Origin: Hermatobates lingyangjiaoensis
Lineage: Eukaryota; Arthropoda; Insecta; Hemiptera; Hermatobatidae
Assembly: GCA_026182355.1 (NCBI GenBank)
Contig: JAPFBL010000595.1
Coordinates: 62,001 to 126,000 of the forward strand
Direction of reading: 5' to 3'
Length of the DNA: 64,000 bases
The position numbers and the translations under genes were made by a program. A model generated the notes under the pieces. It worked only from the letters and a program-made list of their open reading frames with translations, ran no database searches and was not told the DNA's origin. Each line of letters starts with the position of its first letter. Position 1 is the first letter of the stretch. Shown one piece after another: positions 24,228-35,939 of the stretch.

Positions 24228-24530
24228 TAATAACGTATAGTTAAAACTTATACGTTAATCGCACCCACTTATTAAAATTGAAAATTTCATCAATATTTGA
24301 CCTTCCATCGCCCTCAAATATTTCATTATGATACAATTTTGGATCTCTTCTAGGGATGTTTTTAATAATTCAGATCATTGCAGGAACCTTCCTGGCTATA
24401 TATTACACAGCAGATATCGAATTAGCATTTAAAAGAATTATTCACATTTGTCGAGACATAAATAGAGGATGATTACTAAAAAGAATTCATGCTAATGCAG
24501 CATCAATAATCTTTATTTCATTTAAATCAT

Positions 24531-25730
24531 TAGCTGTGCAATCTGTAATTGTGTGGTATTTACTCATTCTGAGGTAAAATGGATGAGGTGGGTGGTTGAT
24601 CCTCAAGGGACATGGGGACTTCAATTCATACCTCCATAGATTCAAGAAAGTTGCAAGTCCGATGTGTCCGTGTGGAGCAGCCCCCGAGACAGTAAAGCAC
24701 ATGCTCGAGGAATGTGAGCGTTTTTTCCTTGCTACGGTGGAAGTTCATGCTTGATACGGGAATGTTTGTAGCAAGTGCGTACAAAAAGGCCTTCCTTGAT
24801 AAATACAGACCCTCATTCCTCGAGTACGTGTATGATGACATAGGAAGAATGAAAAGAGTGCTTGCATTCCCGGCAGTGACCAACAGGAGTCGAGTAAAAT
24901 AACCCCCCCCCCCTTTTTTCCCTGCTGGTAAGGTTATAAGTTAAGTATCAGGCAAATAGTTTTTTTTTCTCGATTTGAGTACGTTGACTTGATACTGATG
25001 CATGAAGTAAGTCTTGATGCGCGACGTAGTATCGTGCAGGCCCACCTCCGCGTGGTCACCTCGGGCACTTTGGAGTAATCTAAAGTGGCAAAAGGGCAGC
25101 ACGTTAAACTAGTCGGCCTGATTTGATTTTTGGTGGTTATATGGCCGAAAGGCTTAGGAACACATATAAAGTCAAAACAGGTTAGAGGTGGTTATGGCTA
25201 AATGGCAGCACGTCAAACTAGTCGGCCTGATTTGATTTTTGGTGGTTTTATAAGGCCGAAAGGCTTAGGAACACATATAAAGTCAAAACAGGTTAGAGGT
25301 GGTTATGGCTAAAGGGCAGCACGTTAAACTAGTCAGCCTGATTTGATTTTTGGTGATTATATGGCCGAAAGGCTTAGGAACACATATAAAGTCAAAACAG
25401 GTTAGAGGTGGTTATGGCTAAAGGGCAGCACGTTAAACTAGTCAGCCTGATTTGATTTTTGGTGGTTATATGGCCAAAAGGCTTAGGAACACATATAAAG
25501 TCAAATCAGGTTAGAGGTTAGAGGTGTGGTTAACTCCGCCAACCTGGTCATTTAGGCATAAACAAACCAAAGTCTCCACACAAATGAAGTTTTATTCATT
25601 CATTGGACCAACCCTTCATCACCACATCTTTGGTGTCTTCCTGATGATGAACACAAAGTGTTCGAAACGCGTTGTTGTTGAATAAAACTTCATTTGTGTG
25701 GAGACTTTCGTTTGTTTATCCATTTTACCT
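24531..25730. mobile_element. Foldback element in CYTB NUMT, split by a LINE
   Basis: Left end TCATTAGCTGTGCAATCTGT to GAGGTAAAATGGAT (24584); right end from AAACAAACCAAAGTCTCCAC (25560) to CATTTTACCTCAGAAT (25730). The flanks share CTTTATTTC from the CYTB sequence. A PLE-type core with stem GAACAC/GTGTTC lies at 25641-25670. Confidence 0.8.
24585..25556 (+). mobile_element. 5'-truncated LINE with zinc-knuckle C-terminus and repeat-bearing 3' UTR
   Basis: Coding remnant: GHGDFNSYLHRFKKVASP then MCPCGAAPETVKHMLEEC, the C-CG-ET-H-C tail motif of Jockey/I/R1-like LINEs. After a frameshift near 24725 it continues FVASAYKKAFLDKYRPSF, LEYVYDDIGRMKR to a stop at 24902. The 3' UTR holds four tandem units of about 109 bp from 25094 (GGGCAGCACGTTAAACTAGT ... 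GGTTAGAGGTGGTTATGGCT). A relative lies at 41345-41745. It sits inside the foldback element at 24531-25730. Confidence 0.8.
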
Positions 25731-25799
25731 CAGAATCCTTTATTTCTTTATATTTACATATTGGACGAGGAATTTACTATGGATCATACAAATTATTAA

Positions 25800-26190
25800 T
25801 TAATTCACGTTATTAATGAATGATTAATTAAGAAACTATTAATTGACATTCAAATAAAATTAAACAAACAAATATAACTTATTTAAGAAACCTAAGCATT
25901 ACTGCATAAAAAAGTTCTGATTTTTTAAATAATGTTTAAAATTAATGACTTTATTTATCAATAATTACATTAAAAGCAGTATGAGTTTAATAATTATTTT
26001 ATAACTATTCGCAAGTTATAATCAATTTAATTTAAGATTAATTTAAAAAAAAATTGTTTTAAGCTATTGAAATTAGTTTAAAACAAAAAAATGGTTGTAA
26101 AATAACAGTTTCTTAATAAAATTAAGTTGGCATTAAAATATTGATTAAAAAAAATAGTTGTATTTATATTCTATTACTGATTTTCTTTTA
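25800..26190. other. A/T-rich spacer, no gene seen
   Basis: No repeat or coding sequence recognised. Confidence 0.35.
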
Positions 26191-26194
26191 GTTA

Positions 26195-26935
26195 TAAAAT
26201 AACTAAAACTAGTTTATTATATATTTGTTACATTTATTTATAATACATTTGCACTACTGTCAGAGAGTACGCAAGCCTCTGGGCTATTGTGGTTCCATGC
26301 CTTTATATCAGGTTTATATTTCGCTGATAAAATTGTTTTTAAACTGATTTTGTTAAAATATATTACAACTTTATATATAAAGTAATAAACTATATAAAAG
26401 TTACAATATCATTCAAAACTGAGTTATTAGTCATATAACATATTTTACTTATATTACTTTCTATAAATATAATTAAATTATTAATATTACTATTTACCTT
26501 TTTTTTCTATGTTTGTAGATTGTATTTGAATTGCATATATTGTTATTGATATATAGAGAAGCAATTAACCTCTATTTATAAAGTTTTGTTTGTTCACCCA
26601 TTTTCCGTGGAGATAGAGACCTGAAATTAAATATATATTATTTATTACCCGAATAATGTTAAATAAAACAAAATTGTTACTATATTCCCAAAATTGGAGC
26701 CAGGGTAGCAAATGTCTTATGTGTCGTCGATGACAGCAATGCAAACGTATTATACATAAAAGTAACAAAAAAAATTTTTTTTAATTTAAAATTTGCGTAG
26801 TATTAACAGTGGTAATAAACTAAAGGCATGGAGTAAGAATAGCCCACTGGCTTTCATGCTACCCGACGACAGTAGAGGGAATGTATTATAAATAAATGTA
26901 ACAAATATACAATAAACTAGTACATTAGAGGTTAA
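26195..26935. repeat. Inverted-repeat element with extra internal half-copy
   Basis: TTTGTTACATTTATTTATAA ... GGCATGGAACC at 26225-26302 is mirrored by TAAAGGCATGGAGTAAGAAT ... TTATAAATAAATGTAACAAA at 26820-26912. A diverged extra copy of the right arm lies at about 26690-26770. Probably a MITE-like element; family not recognised. Confidence 0.55.
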
Positions 26936-28740
26936 AAATGAATAATTTTAGAAACAAACTTGAACACAAATGTCAGATGAAATACGAATGTTCTAAGGTA
27001 ATATTATAAAGACACAAACCTTTCATTAATGTTATTTTATCTTAGGTAAAAGAATTGAATATTTCAATTTACAAGTTTTGTTTTAATTATAATTCATTGT
27101 GTATATAACTTGAATTAATGTTTTATTTATTTATATGATAAAATGAATGATATTTTTTTTCTTTTAAATGATTTTTATTTTGCTAAATATATACTTAGTG
27201 TGTATATATCTTGAATCAAGTTAAGAATACTATATCAAAAGCTTGGGTCATATAAGAAGAATCTATTTCCACGCCTTAATAACAAGAAACAATAAAAATT
27301 ATCCCTTTCAATAATATTAATTCAGTTCAGTGCATTAATTTCAATACCATTGTTATAATTTCTGAGTGGCACAAAAGGTCACGGGTAGTCTAGTTATATA
27401 ATATTGTAAATAATGAAATGGAGGCATATTACATTATTTTTTTGTGGGAATAACTTTTTTAAATTAAACTGTAATTGTATATTAATATAAATAAGTTAGT
27501 TTTAAAATTTGTTGAAAGTTTTAGTTGGGTTATTTAATTAATCATTTTATGCTAATTAGTACAGATGACTTTCATGTTTTTTTGCATTACTATAAAGTAG
27601 CATATCACTTCTCAACCTAAATTTCTATTTCATCATTTATAGCTATATATGAACACAATTTAGTATAACAATAGATTATTTTAAATTGTGTACTAACTTT
27701 CTTTTTGATGTGTAAAGTTTTTTCTTCTTTTCTTTTCAAACACTTATATAATCAGAAAAATAAATTCACACGTGTACATTACTTAAGTAGTCTAATTAAT
27801 AAAATAACTTTTAAACCGCTATGTATAATTTATTTTCTCTAAACTTGGATTAAAAAAACCAACGCTTATATGAATCGAATGACGCCATGATGAAATAATA
27901 TAAAAGAGATTTGGCGCTTAATTAAGCCAGTGTTTACAATGGACAGGAAATAATCACGAATTAAATATACTAAATATGGAATAATCAGACGTATAAATTT
28001 GAGTTGTATTCAACAAAAAATAATTCTATATTATAGATACTAATATTAAATAAACTTTTATAAATAGATAATTTTATAATAAAAGATAAAAAATGATAAT
28101 AATACATACATCAGTGGGATATAGCAATTGACTTTTCAGGTTGATCGATAATATGTTTTATAATTTAAAAAAATTGTGTCAGTGTGCACTCAACTTTGCT
28201 AAAATTAAATATACTACTAAGTTAACTCACTATTTAATTCAATGTTTCTTTTTAATCCAGTTATCTCCATTTTGAATTTAAAGGAAAATGTTAACATTCT
28301 CACAATCTTGTAAACAAAATCAAATGAATCACGATGACTAATAATTAAGACTAGAGTCATTTGCTGAGTAATATTTTAAATTAATTTTCAATATGGTGCA
28401 AATTTATGCGATAAAATTTACGTAGATAATGATTATCAATTCAAAGAGTTTGTAAAAAAAATATTAATACATTTAATAAGATGAATCATTTTTTAAAATT
28501 TCACTGAGAACTATATTTTTGGATTGTAATTGCATTGTTAATTATGTTATGAACTACATTACATTCTAAGTCATGTAATTAGTGGTATAATTTCTTTTAC
28601 TTAATTATTTTAGAATATAAATTAATTTAATTTATTTCCATTATTGATTAAAACGGTAATTTAGGTAAAAAAAAAATTAATTCTATTAACTCGCAAAACT
28701 ATGCTATCAGTTATTGTTTGGTATTTACCTATGATTAGAA
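26936..28740. other. Long A/T-rich region, nothing recognised
   Basis: About 1.8 kb with no open frames of note, no exon-like segment and no repeat shared with the rest of the window. Confidence 0.4.
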
Positions 28741-28744
28741 AGTA

Positions 28745-28925
28745 AAGAAACATTAAGTTTCCACAAAAGAAGTAAGTGTCCTTGGACTCCTTAAACAGTC
28801 AATATCACCTTACAGAGGCAATGTCACCTGACGATGAACACAAAGTGTTCGAAACGCACCAACTTTGGATGAAATCTTTTTTTGTTAGTGTAAACTTAGT
28901 GTTTCTTCTCCTTTCCAATCAAAAC
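28745..28925 (+). mobile_element. Foldback/PLE end relic
   Basis: CACCTGACGATGAACACAAA then GTGTTCGAAACGCACC at about 28825-28860, the same GAACAC/GTGTTC stem as the foldback family; flanking arms are decayed. Confidence 0.55.
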
Positions 28926-29126
28926 ATGGAGTAGCCAACATTACTATAAATTTAGATGACAAACTAAAACGCCCATATTAAAATAGGAAAAAATGGAAAT
29001 AGGTTTTTGTAATTTAAAAATTTTATGATTTATAAAATACGGTGGAGTTACCTACACTCAACTTTACTATAAGTAAACTTAATATCATTCTTTTTGGGTA
29101 TATAATATATAATGGTCCATTTAGGG

Positions 29127-29466
29127 CAGGGGTGCTCACACCTTTTCAGTATGGGAACTACTTATAAAATGACCAAGCCAAAATGATTTACCGACCCATA
29201 AAAGCGAATGTTATTTTAAAATTTATTGAAGATTCTTACCTTACATTACCACTTGAGCCAATATTGCTACAAAATAAGCTCTGATCATGTTTTTGTAATT
29301 ACCAAATAATAATAATATTAATAATAATAACAATACATTGAGAATGTATAATAATAATAATAATAATTAAAAATAAGGACTGACTGTGACCCTGGAACTT
29401 TTTTTTTCAAACCTTGTTTGCGATCTACCACTATTGGCCTCGCGATCGACGTATTGGACACCCCTG
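29127..29466. mobile_element. hAT-type MITE, 340 bp
   Basis: Termini CAGGGGTGCTCACACCTTTT and ATTGGACACCCCTG are inverted repeats; the 8-bp flank ATTTAGGG occurs on both sides (29119-29126, 29467-29474). An (AAT)n tract lies inside. Non-coding. Confidence 0.9.
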
Positions 29467-30665
29467 ATTTAGGGAATAATATAAATGTCTAAATGGGAGA
29501 GATTTATTAGTTTTTTATTCCTGGAGGTAGTACAGATAGTGATTGATCCACTTATCAATATATTATGCTTATTTTTGTATATCACACCACTGATACATAT
29601 AAAATCATTAATATAACTACAATAGCTATATCATTTTTTGAAAAGCGAAAATGTAGATTTCGTGTTACTAAATAATCTCTTACAAGAGAACATGGCTTTT
29701 GTTCCAATATCCAGTGGATCTCTCTCATAGTTTACCTGACCTCCTTCTACATTGAATATTTAAGACAAATTGTCCTATTTAATACTTGAAAATATTCCTA
29801 TTTTGTTTGAAAAATGCCAGAAACATGTGTTTTCAGATCATTTTTAATTTAAGATGTAGGATAATTACATTTATTATTCTTCAAAGAGTGTTTTCAATTT
29901 TGAATGATGTTTTATATTTTTGGTCTTTTATAGAATTATTTTACTGGGAATTTTATGGCTTCCTAGTATTTAATAAAAAAACTTTTCTTACCATTTGCCA
30001 AAAATCATATAAACTAATTCACTTTGAGCGTGTGTTATCTTTTTCCTGCCTGCTGTATTCTGTTATTACGTTGCTGTTAATGTACATTGAGAAAAAATAT
30101 ATTAGTAATTAGCCAGTTTTACATACTCAAATCAAAGTCAAAGCCAGCTATTCAGTATAATTTAAAACTTTTATAACTGGAAGCTTGAAATTTTTGAAAG
30201 TAATAAATAGATATGAACTATTAGACTAGAATAGAGAAGAGCTTGGGACATTTGTCAACAAACGTAACTCCTCTTTCTTGAGAAAAGAGTCCATTCTTCA
30301 AACTTCAATATAAGCCAAAGATACAATGATTCATAAAGACTAAATAATTTACAAATGATATTAATTTATTTTCAAGAGTAAAATTTATAGATTGACTAGA
30401 GCGTATAGCAAGACAAATCCATCATTTCATGGAAAGCAACAGAAATTTATGTTCATTGGTAGTGATTTTTTAAATGTAAAAATATTATTCCTCTTATAAA
30501 TCAATAAGTCAATAAATTATTTAAGTTTTTCCATAATAAACATGAAATTTATTCAGTGGATTCACTCAAAAAAATTCTAAATCAATATAAATAAATATCA
30601 ATAAATTCGACAAGTATTGCAGGTGATCCGTTAAACTAGGATAAAGAATTAGTTTTTATAGCTTA

Positions 30666-32169
30666 CTAGCTGATCTACCCGGCTTTACCCGGGAAACAAT
30701 TTAATTCCAACTCTAATAATAACGTACATATAACGAAAACAATTTAAATTTTCTATAGTTCCGTTATACTTAACTTTTTTGAGATAAACGAAATTAATAC
30801 AGAATTAAAATTATAGATTACGCAAAAAAAGATATAATCTAACACTGATTGTAAATTGCACACATTGTCTAATACAATTGGTAGTTGATAGATTAGATTA
30901 AACAAATAATAAAAAGAATATTTTTGGCCAAACAATACATCAAGAAATGTTGAAAGAACTCTAAGCTCATTAAAGTGATATGTCTTATCTGTTAAATACA
31001 ATGATACGAATTTTAAACCCACAAATCGTTTCAATTAGGAGCCAGTTAGTTGAACAGGCTAAATCATATCACATTACATTTCATTCAATAATTTCAATTT
31101 GAAGACTTCACACAGTTTTAAATGTTTAATTAAAATTATATCAGTAAACAAGATAGTCTCTTAAAAGTTTGAATAACAAAATTTTGATGAAATATTATTT
31201 TTTTATGAAGAAGCATTGTATCGAAAAGTGTCAATTGAGTTCCAAATGTTAAATTCTAAATATATTTTTCATTATGTATTGATAAGAGTTATTATGTTAA
31301 GAACTGTATTTATACACACAAATACATACAATGATTAAGTTTTCTATATGTACATTTTGATTTGAATATTTCTTCATCCATTTTTTATGCTGTATATATT
31401 CCCTTATAAGTTTTACTGATTTAGACATTCATAAACGTCTTCTAGTTAGATATCATCGATATACGAGTATATATAATAACTTGTCATTTTGCTTATATGG
31501 AGTAGGGCCGGATACTAATTATTAATAATTAAATATTTTAAACAAACGAATCAGGAATAAATAAATAAAGAAGCCTTACAATTATTAAACTTAAACAAAA
31601 TACTTTAACTATTCTTTTCAGATTAGAATTAATGGTTCAAATACTATCATTATTATTCGTAATACTATTATGCATACTTAAAGTTAATAAGTTAGTATTT
31701 AACGCATAACTTTCTTTAATGCTTAAAGTAAGTTAAAGTAATTAGATATGAAAAGTTAATGGTAAACTATTGATAATAACTAAAGCTTTGTTAAAGTTAA
31801 TAAGAAACCCATATAAAATTACAATAATTGTCTTTAAGATCAATCTGAAAACAATAGTAACATTTCTGGTACCTGGTTATTTCTAATTGAACAAAGCATG
31901 TGGAAATTATATCATAAAGAATAACCTACCTGCGGCTGCCATTACCAATAAAAGTCAAAATGTAAACAAACAGGTTATACAGCAAACCTTATCTATTATA
32001 ATATTTTTGGGATATTACCTGAACCACAACTCTGATTTTTAAAAAACTTTACATAAACCTTCCCGGGGATATACCTAATAATTTTCTAATTTTTCACGGC
32101 GATTGAATGTATGGTTATTGAATCTATCGAGTACAAACAAACAGACATTCATTTTTATATATATAGAGA
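30666..32169 (-). mobile_element. Non-autonomous Helitron with both ends and empty-site support
   Basis: On the minus strand it opens TCTCTATATATATAAAAATG and closes with the hairpin CCCGGGTAAAGCCGGG followed by TAGATCAG and CTAG, flanked by A and T. The same locus in family X copies 2 and 4 reads ATAGCTTTATTG without interruption, which is the expected empty A/T target. About 300 bases near the 5' side match the Helitron at 1672. No Rep/helicase coding sequence. Confidence 0.87.
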
Positions 32170-33024
32170 TTCCTCTTTGCCGAATTGAAATATCATGATT
32201 TTTTTTTAAATTGTTAATTTTTGTTCAATTTCTTGGCAAATTTTCATTGGTTTTTAATGAGCCGTTTAACATCAAAAAAAGATTTTTTGAAAATAGAAAA
32301 TATACTCTAACAGCCCTTTGGTGAATGTAATTTGGAAAAAAATTATCTCAACTCCATCTTCACATAAAGTTCAATACATAGGTATTGTTTCATTTTGATC
32401 TGTCGACACGGTGTGGCTTGTATCGTTTTACAAGCTTTCACATTGAACTTTATCACAGTCAAACTTTTTACCTTTTATTAAAAAAAAAAATATTTCCTGT
32501 TTTAAAAATCTGAGGATATTGATTTTCTAGCTTTAAATGATAATGCCAAAATTTCAAGACTCTAGAATTAGTAGTTAAGAAAAAAAAGGTAGTCTAAAAA
32601 GCAGGTTTTTGCCAAAAAAGTGACTTTCCCATCATACATAATTCCTTCCAAACAATAGAGGTCATCTACACTATGAGGCCAATTTTTCTGTAAAATATCA
32701 ACTTGATCCAAAAAGAATCTGGACTGTAACGTGGCTACAAACTTTGGAATACATACTCACCTCACCCACATAGAGACATCATCCAAAAAACTTCATAAAC
32801 ATGACTTCTGGGAGCTCAAAACATATAATTCCGTCAAAATCTGGAGATCTAATTTTTTTATGATCACTAAACTTTACTTACAGTAAAGTAAAAAGACTTG
32901 ATGGTTCAAACAGAAATTACTATGAACATAATTCTGACTGAATACATTAGAGGAGATTGAAAACTCTATCACATTTGAAAATTAACAAGTGTTGCATCCT
33001 AGCATCATGGCTTCGAATCAATTA

Positions 33025-33702
33025 TATAAATAATTAAATACAATTAAAGAATATCTTGCAAGTGAACTGTAGAAATCAAAGATGAAAAAATGTCTTCAAT
33101 TAGAATCACTAATAAATATTCATTGTAAAATAAGCCATAATCAAATAACTGTCTTTTTGGATGTGCCTCTATACTCAACAAATACATACACTATATTTTA
33201 AAATAATTCCAATTCTATCTAAGACAGAAGACACATTTGTTTCAATAATAACTGAAAATAGATGTTTTTTGAAAAACCAAGACAGTTTTATATTAGCTTT
33301 GGAGGGTAAGTGCTCAGGATGTGAGACCTATTTATGTGAAATATTATTATATTTATATAATAATGTGCAGCATATAAGAAACTGAAAAAATGAAATATTA
33401 ACTTCTACAAAAACAACCTAATGTAAATATGTAAATGTCGAAATAGATGAAAATAAATAATGTATATTGAACAAATTAACCAGTAATTAGTAATATTCAA
33501 GGAGTCTGAACAAATATTTAGAGAAACTATAGAAGACATAGAATCTAAACTTTTAAAAGCGATTTCTTAATTAAGGCAAGAAAAAACGACAAAATACAAA
33601 AGAAGGAAATTTATTACAAAAACCGTTGGTCAGCCTCACTTACTGCTGAAATGAAATTAAAGTTTAATAGTAATGATATGTAAAATATGACTAATAAATT
33701 TA
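33025..33702. other. Intergenic, no gene supported
   Basis: A 74-codon frame at 33161-33385 (IIPILSKTEDTFVSIITENR) has no family I recognise and no splice-site support. Otherwise A/T-rich. Confidence 0.35.
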
Positions 33703-33719
33703 AGGCATTAATTCTAACG

Positions 33720-33920
33720 TAGTGCAATCAGTTATTATGTGGTATTTACTGATTGTAGGGTAAAAAGCTAATGAAATGGTCTCCACATATAAAAATTAAA
33801 TCGTATAAACAACGCGTTTCGAACACGTAACGTCGTGGTTACGTGTTCGAAACGCGTTGTTTATACGATTTAATTTTTATATGTGGAGACCATTTCATTA
33901 GCTTTTTACCCTTAAACTAC
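33720..33920. mobile_element. Foldback element with target duplication
   Basis: Near-perfect palindrome: GCTAATGAAATGGTCTCCAC ... AACAACGCGTTTCGAACACG and its reverse complement, with a 10-base centre near 33833. GGCATTAATT on both sides (33704, 33922) is the probable target duplication. The same family is at 53680-54870. Confidence 0.8.
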
Positions 33921-33929
33921 GGCATTAAT

Positions 33930-35250
33930 TATCCAAGATTTCTGTATAACTGAAGCATACAGAGGAATGGACACTAACTGCCAGTTCTATATTCCCAGTG
34001 CATGGACTATACTGTTATATATTGTACTCTTAGGAGTAATTGGGATCTTCATCGTGAAGAAGAGAAGAATATCGTCCATATAGAAATTAGCTTCACTCAT
34101 CCAACTAGAGCAACAGGGCATCTAACTACAAGAACTCATCCTACCAGGAGGAACATACTTCTAAGGGCGGAGGAGTAAGCTGACAGCATACAAAGAACTT
34201 CTTTATGAGAACTGCTTAGTGCTCGAAACACTAAGTTAATGTTAATGTTAAGCAATTAATGTTAATTGCTGAAACACTAAGTTTTTTACACTGTTTGTGA
34301 TATATCCGCTCCTAGTGGGGCCATGCAGCTATACCACAGATTGCATTGGCTTGATTTTCCACGTGGTTTCTTCGAACCGGTGGCTACAAGGGCCACTGAC
34401 CCTACCTGCAGCTGAGCAGGTTCAGTAGGACCATTGGTCTCGAGTTTGATCCGAAAATCTTAAAATAAGTCGGTACTACGGGCGGCGTGGGCCCATGGAG
34501 AGGTTCTCTCTCCATCCCGGCAACTGAGGATGGATTTGTAGTGGCTGTTGGTTCTCACCCAGGTTGGGTAGACCTTGTGGTCGCTGTGTGAGAAGCAGTA
34601 ACTTCTCTCTTGGATGCCTGCTTAGCATAAAGGGGAGCTAGAACACCAAACCTTGACCAGTAGGAACAGACCACGATCTCAGCTTAGTAGGCTCGAATAC
34701 TGATAGCTGTTTTAACAGACGCTTTGGCTTTTGATGGGCTACTCAGAGTGGGAAGAATGGATACCTATCTCGTGCCCTTATATATTCGAAAGAGAGACCT
34801 ATGCATCTACTCTGTCTGGAACTTATATCGTTCAGGTGGCTTTTAGCCAACGAGAGATTTTAATCACTCCAATTCTCAGTCATACTATGTACCAAGACGC
34901 CAGGGGCCCGGATGGGCCATAATAACTATCATTGCAACCCCTGATCCCGGAGTAACAAGAAATTCCCTCCTCTGAGGGAGACGACCCAACTCCTAAGAGT
35001 CGTATCGTAGTCCTTAAACTGTCAGCCTCTAGGTGGCAGGTCACACGAATGTTTTTTGACATACAGAGAGCTAGCGCTGCATCGCAGCTCCAGTCTTGCC
35101 AATCAGTCTAGGTTTGCCCGACCTCCGTAATCCCTTCATATCTCTGGTCAGTATTGCTCTTTATCAAGTCATCTCTTTGGTTCAATATTAACCTTATTAT
35201 ATCAAACCTGACCAGTGAATCATGTTACACAGATTCCTATTACTATATCT
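33930..35250. other. GC-richer unidentified block, possibly a retroelement untranslated part
   Basis: 34280-35180 is visibly richer in G/C than its surroundings (CGGGCGGCGTGGGCCCATGG, CCATCCCGGCAACTGAGGAT, GACGCCAGGGGCCCGGATGG). It has no long frame: the best are 63 and 60 codons on opposite strands. No copy elsewhere in the window. It could be the 5' leader of a LINE, an old rRNA-type or satellite piece, or a single-copy host sequence; I cannot decide. Confidence 0.35.
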
Positions 35251-35299
35251 ATTGGTAATTTTTGTAATTGATAAAATATAATTTTTTTTTAAAAAGTCA

Positions 35300-35939
35300 A
35301 CTTCAAGGTACTATAGTACACTATCACTTATATATATTATTTCGTCTTCTTACTTTCAATACATAATTTTACAATCATAACTTCTGAGGCGTCACAGTCC
35401 AGAAAACATCTGAACACTACATTGTCGTCAAGATAATAAGACTAATAATAAAACTCATAAATTGAAAAATTTATAATTTATAATAATAAATATTTATAAT
35501 ATCACTTTTCTGTTTAACTTCTCCAGTTTTCTAAACTTCGTTTTCAACCCTTCTGGTAAAATGTACATTAATTCTTCAAATCATTTATCACTGAAATCTG
35601 TAACAGTAATCAAAGCTATGATAAAAGTATTAAACTTATAATAAAATATAAGTTTATAATTATTATAAATCTAAAAAAATAGGTCAAATACAAGAGTTTG
35701 TATAAAGATTCAATTCAGACATAACGAAAACAAATTTAATAAGGAAAAAAAAACATACTTTCACATCACCTAAAGCGAAATGATTAACAAACTAACGACT
35801 AAATAGTTAAAAGGATACAAAAAAAAAATAATTATAACCTATGACTTGAGGTAGATATTGACGAAGGTATGCAAGCACCTTTTATGTTTACAATTGTATT
35901 TCAATGAAAGTGTGTTTTTGAGGAGCAGGTAACACAGGA
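35300..35939. other. A/T-rich sequence downstream of COQ3
   Basis: This is the 3' flank or UTR of COQ3 on the minus strand. No canonical polyadenylation signal can be assigned with confidence among many A/T-rich words. Confidence 0.35.

Larger units (their letters stand above)
23585..25800 (+). pseudogene. NUMT: mitochondrial ND6 and CYTB 5' part in three pieces
   Basis: Piece 1 (about 23585-24024) reads with invertebrate mitochondrial codons as ND6, including MLVLFIYMASIASNE. Piece 2 (24240-24530) is CYTB: NFINIW, then the [20 protein letters not shown] region and HICRDIN, WLLK, IHANAASIIFIS. Piece 3 (about 25731-25790) continues FISLYLHIGRGIYYGSYKL. ND6 directly before CYTB on the same strand is the usual arthropod order. 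Two foldback insertions split the copy, each with a target duplication made from mitochondrial sequence, so the transfer came first. Frameshifts occur in piece 2. Confidence 0.88.
29060..32890. mobile_element. Family X, copy 3, with nested hAT MITE and Helitron
   Basis: Ends ACTTTACTATAAGTAAAC and TTACTTACAGTAAAG. Shares family landmarks (GGAGGTAGTACAGATAGTGA, GAGCCGTTTAACATC, AATTCCGTCAAAATCTGGAG). Removing the two insertions leaves about 2 kb, close to the other copies. Confidence 0.6.

Noticed and set aside
24714..24883. Host gene on either strand in the foldback insertion
   Set aside because: The plus strand is the C-terminal tail of a frameshifted LINE; the minus frames are its shadow.
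29786..30112. 108-aa hydrophobic frame
   Set aside because: Lies in family X copy 3; the corresponding stretch in other copies is not open.
30753..31034. 93-aa minus-strand frame
   Set aside because: Lies inside the non-coding Helitron and has no recognisable domain.
34731..35062. Two short opposite frames in the GC-richer block
   Set aside because: About 60 codons each, no family resemblance, no splice context.
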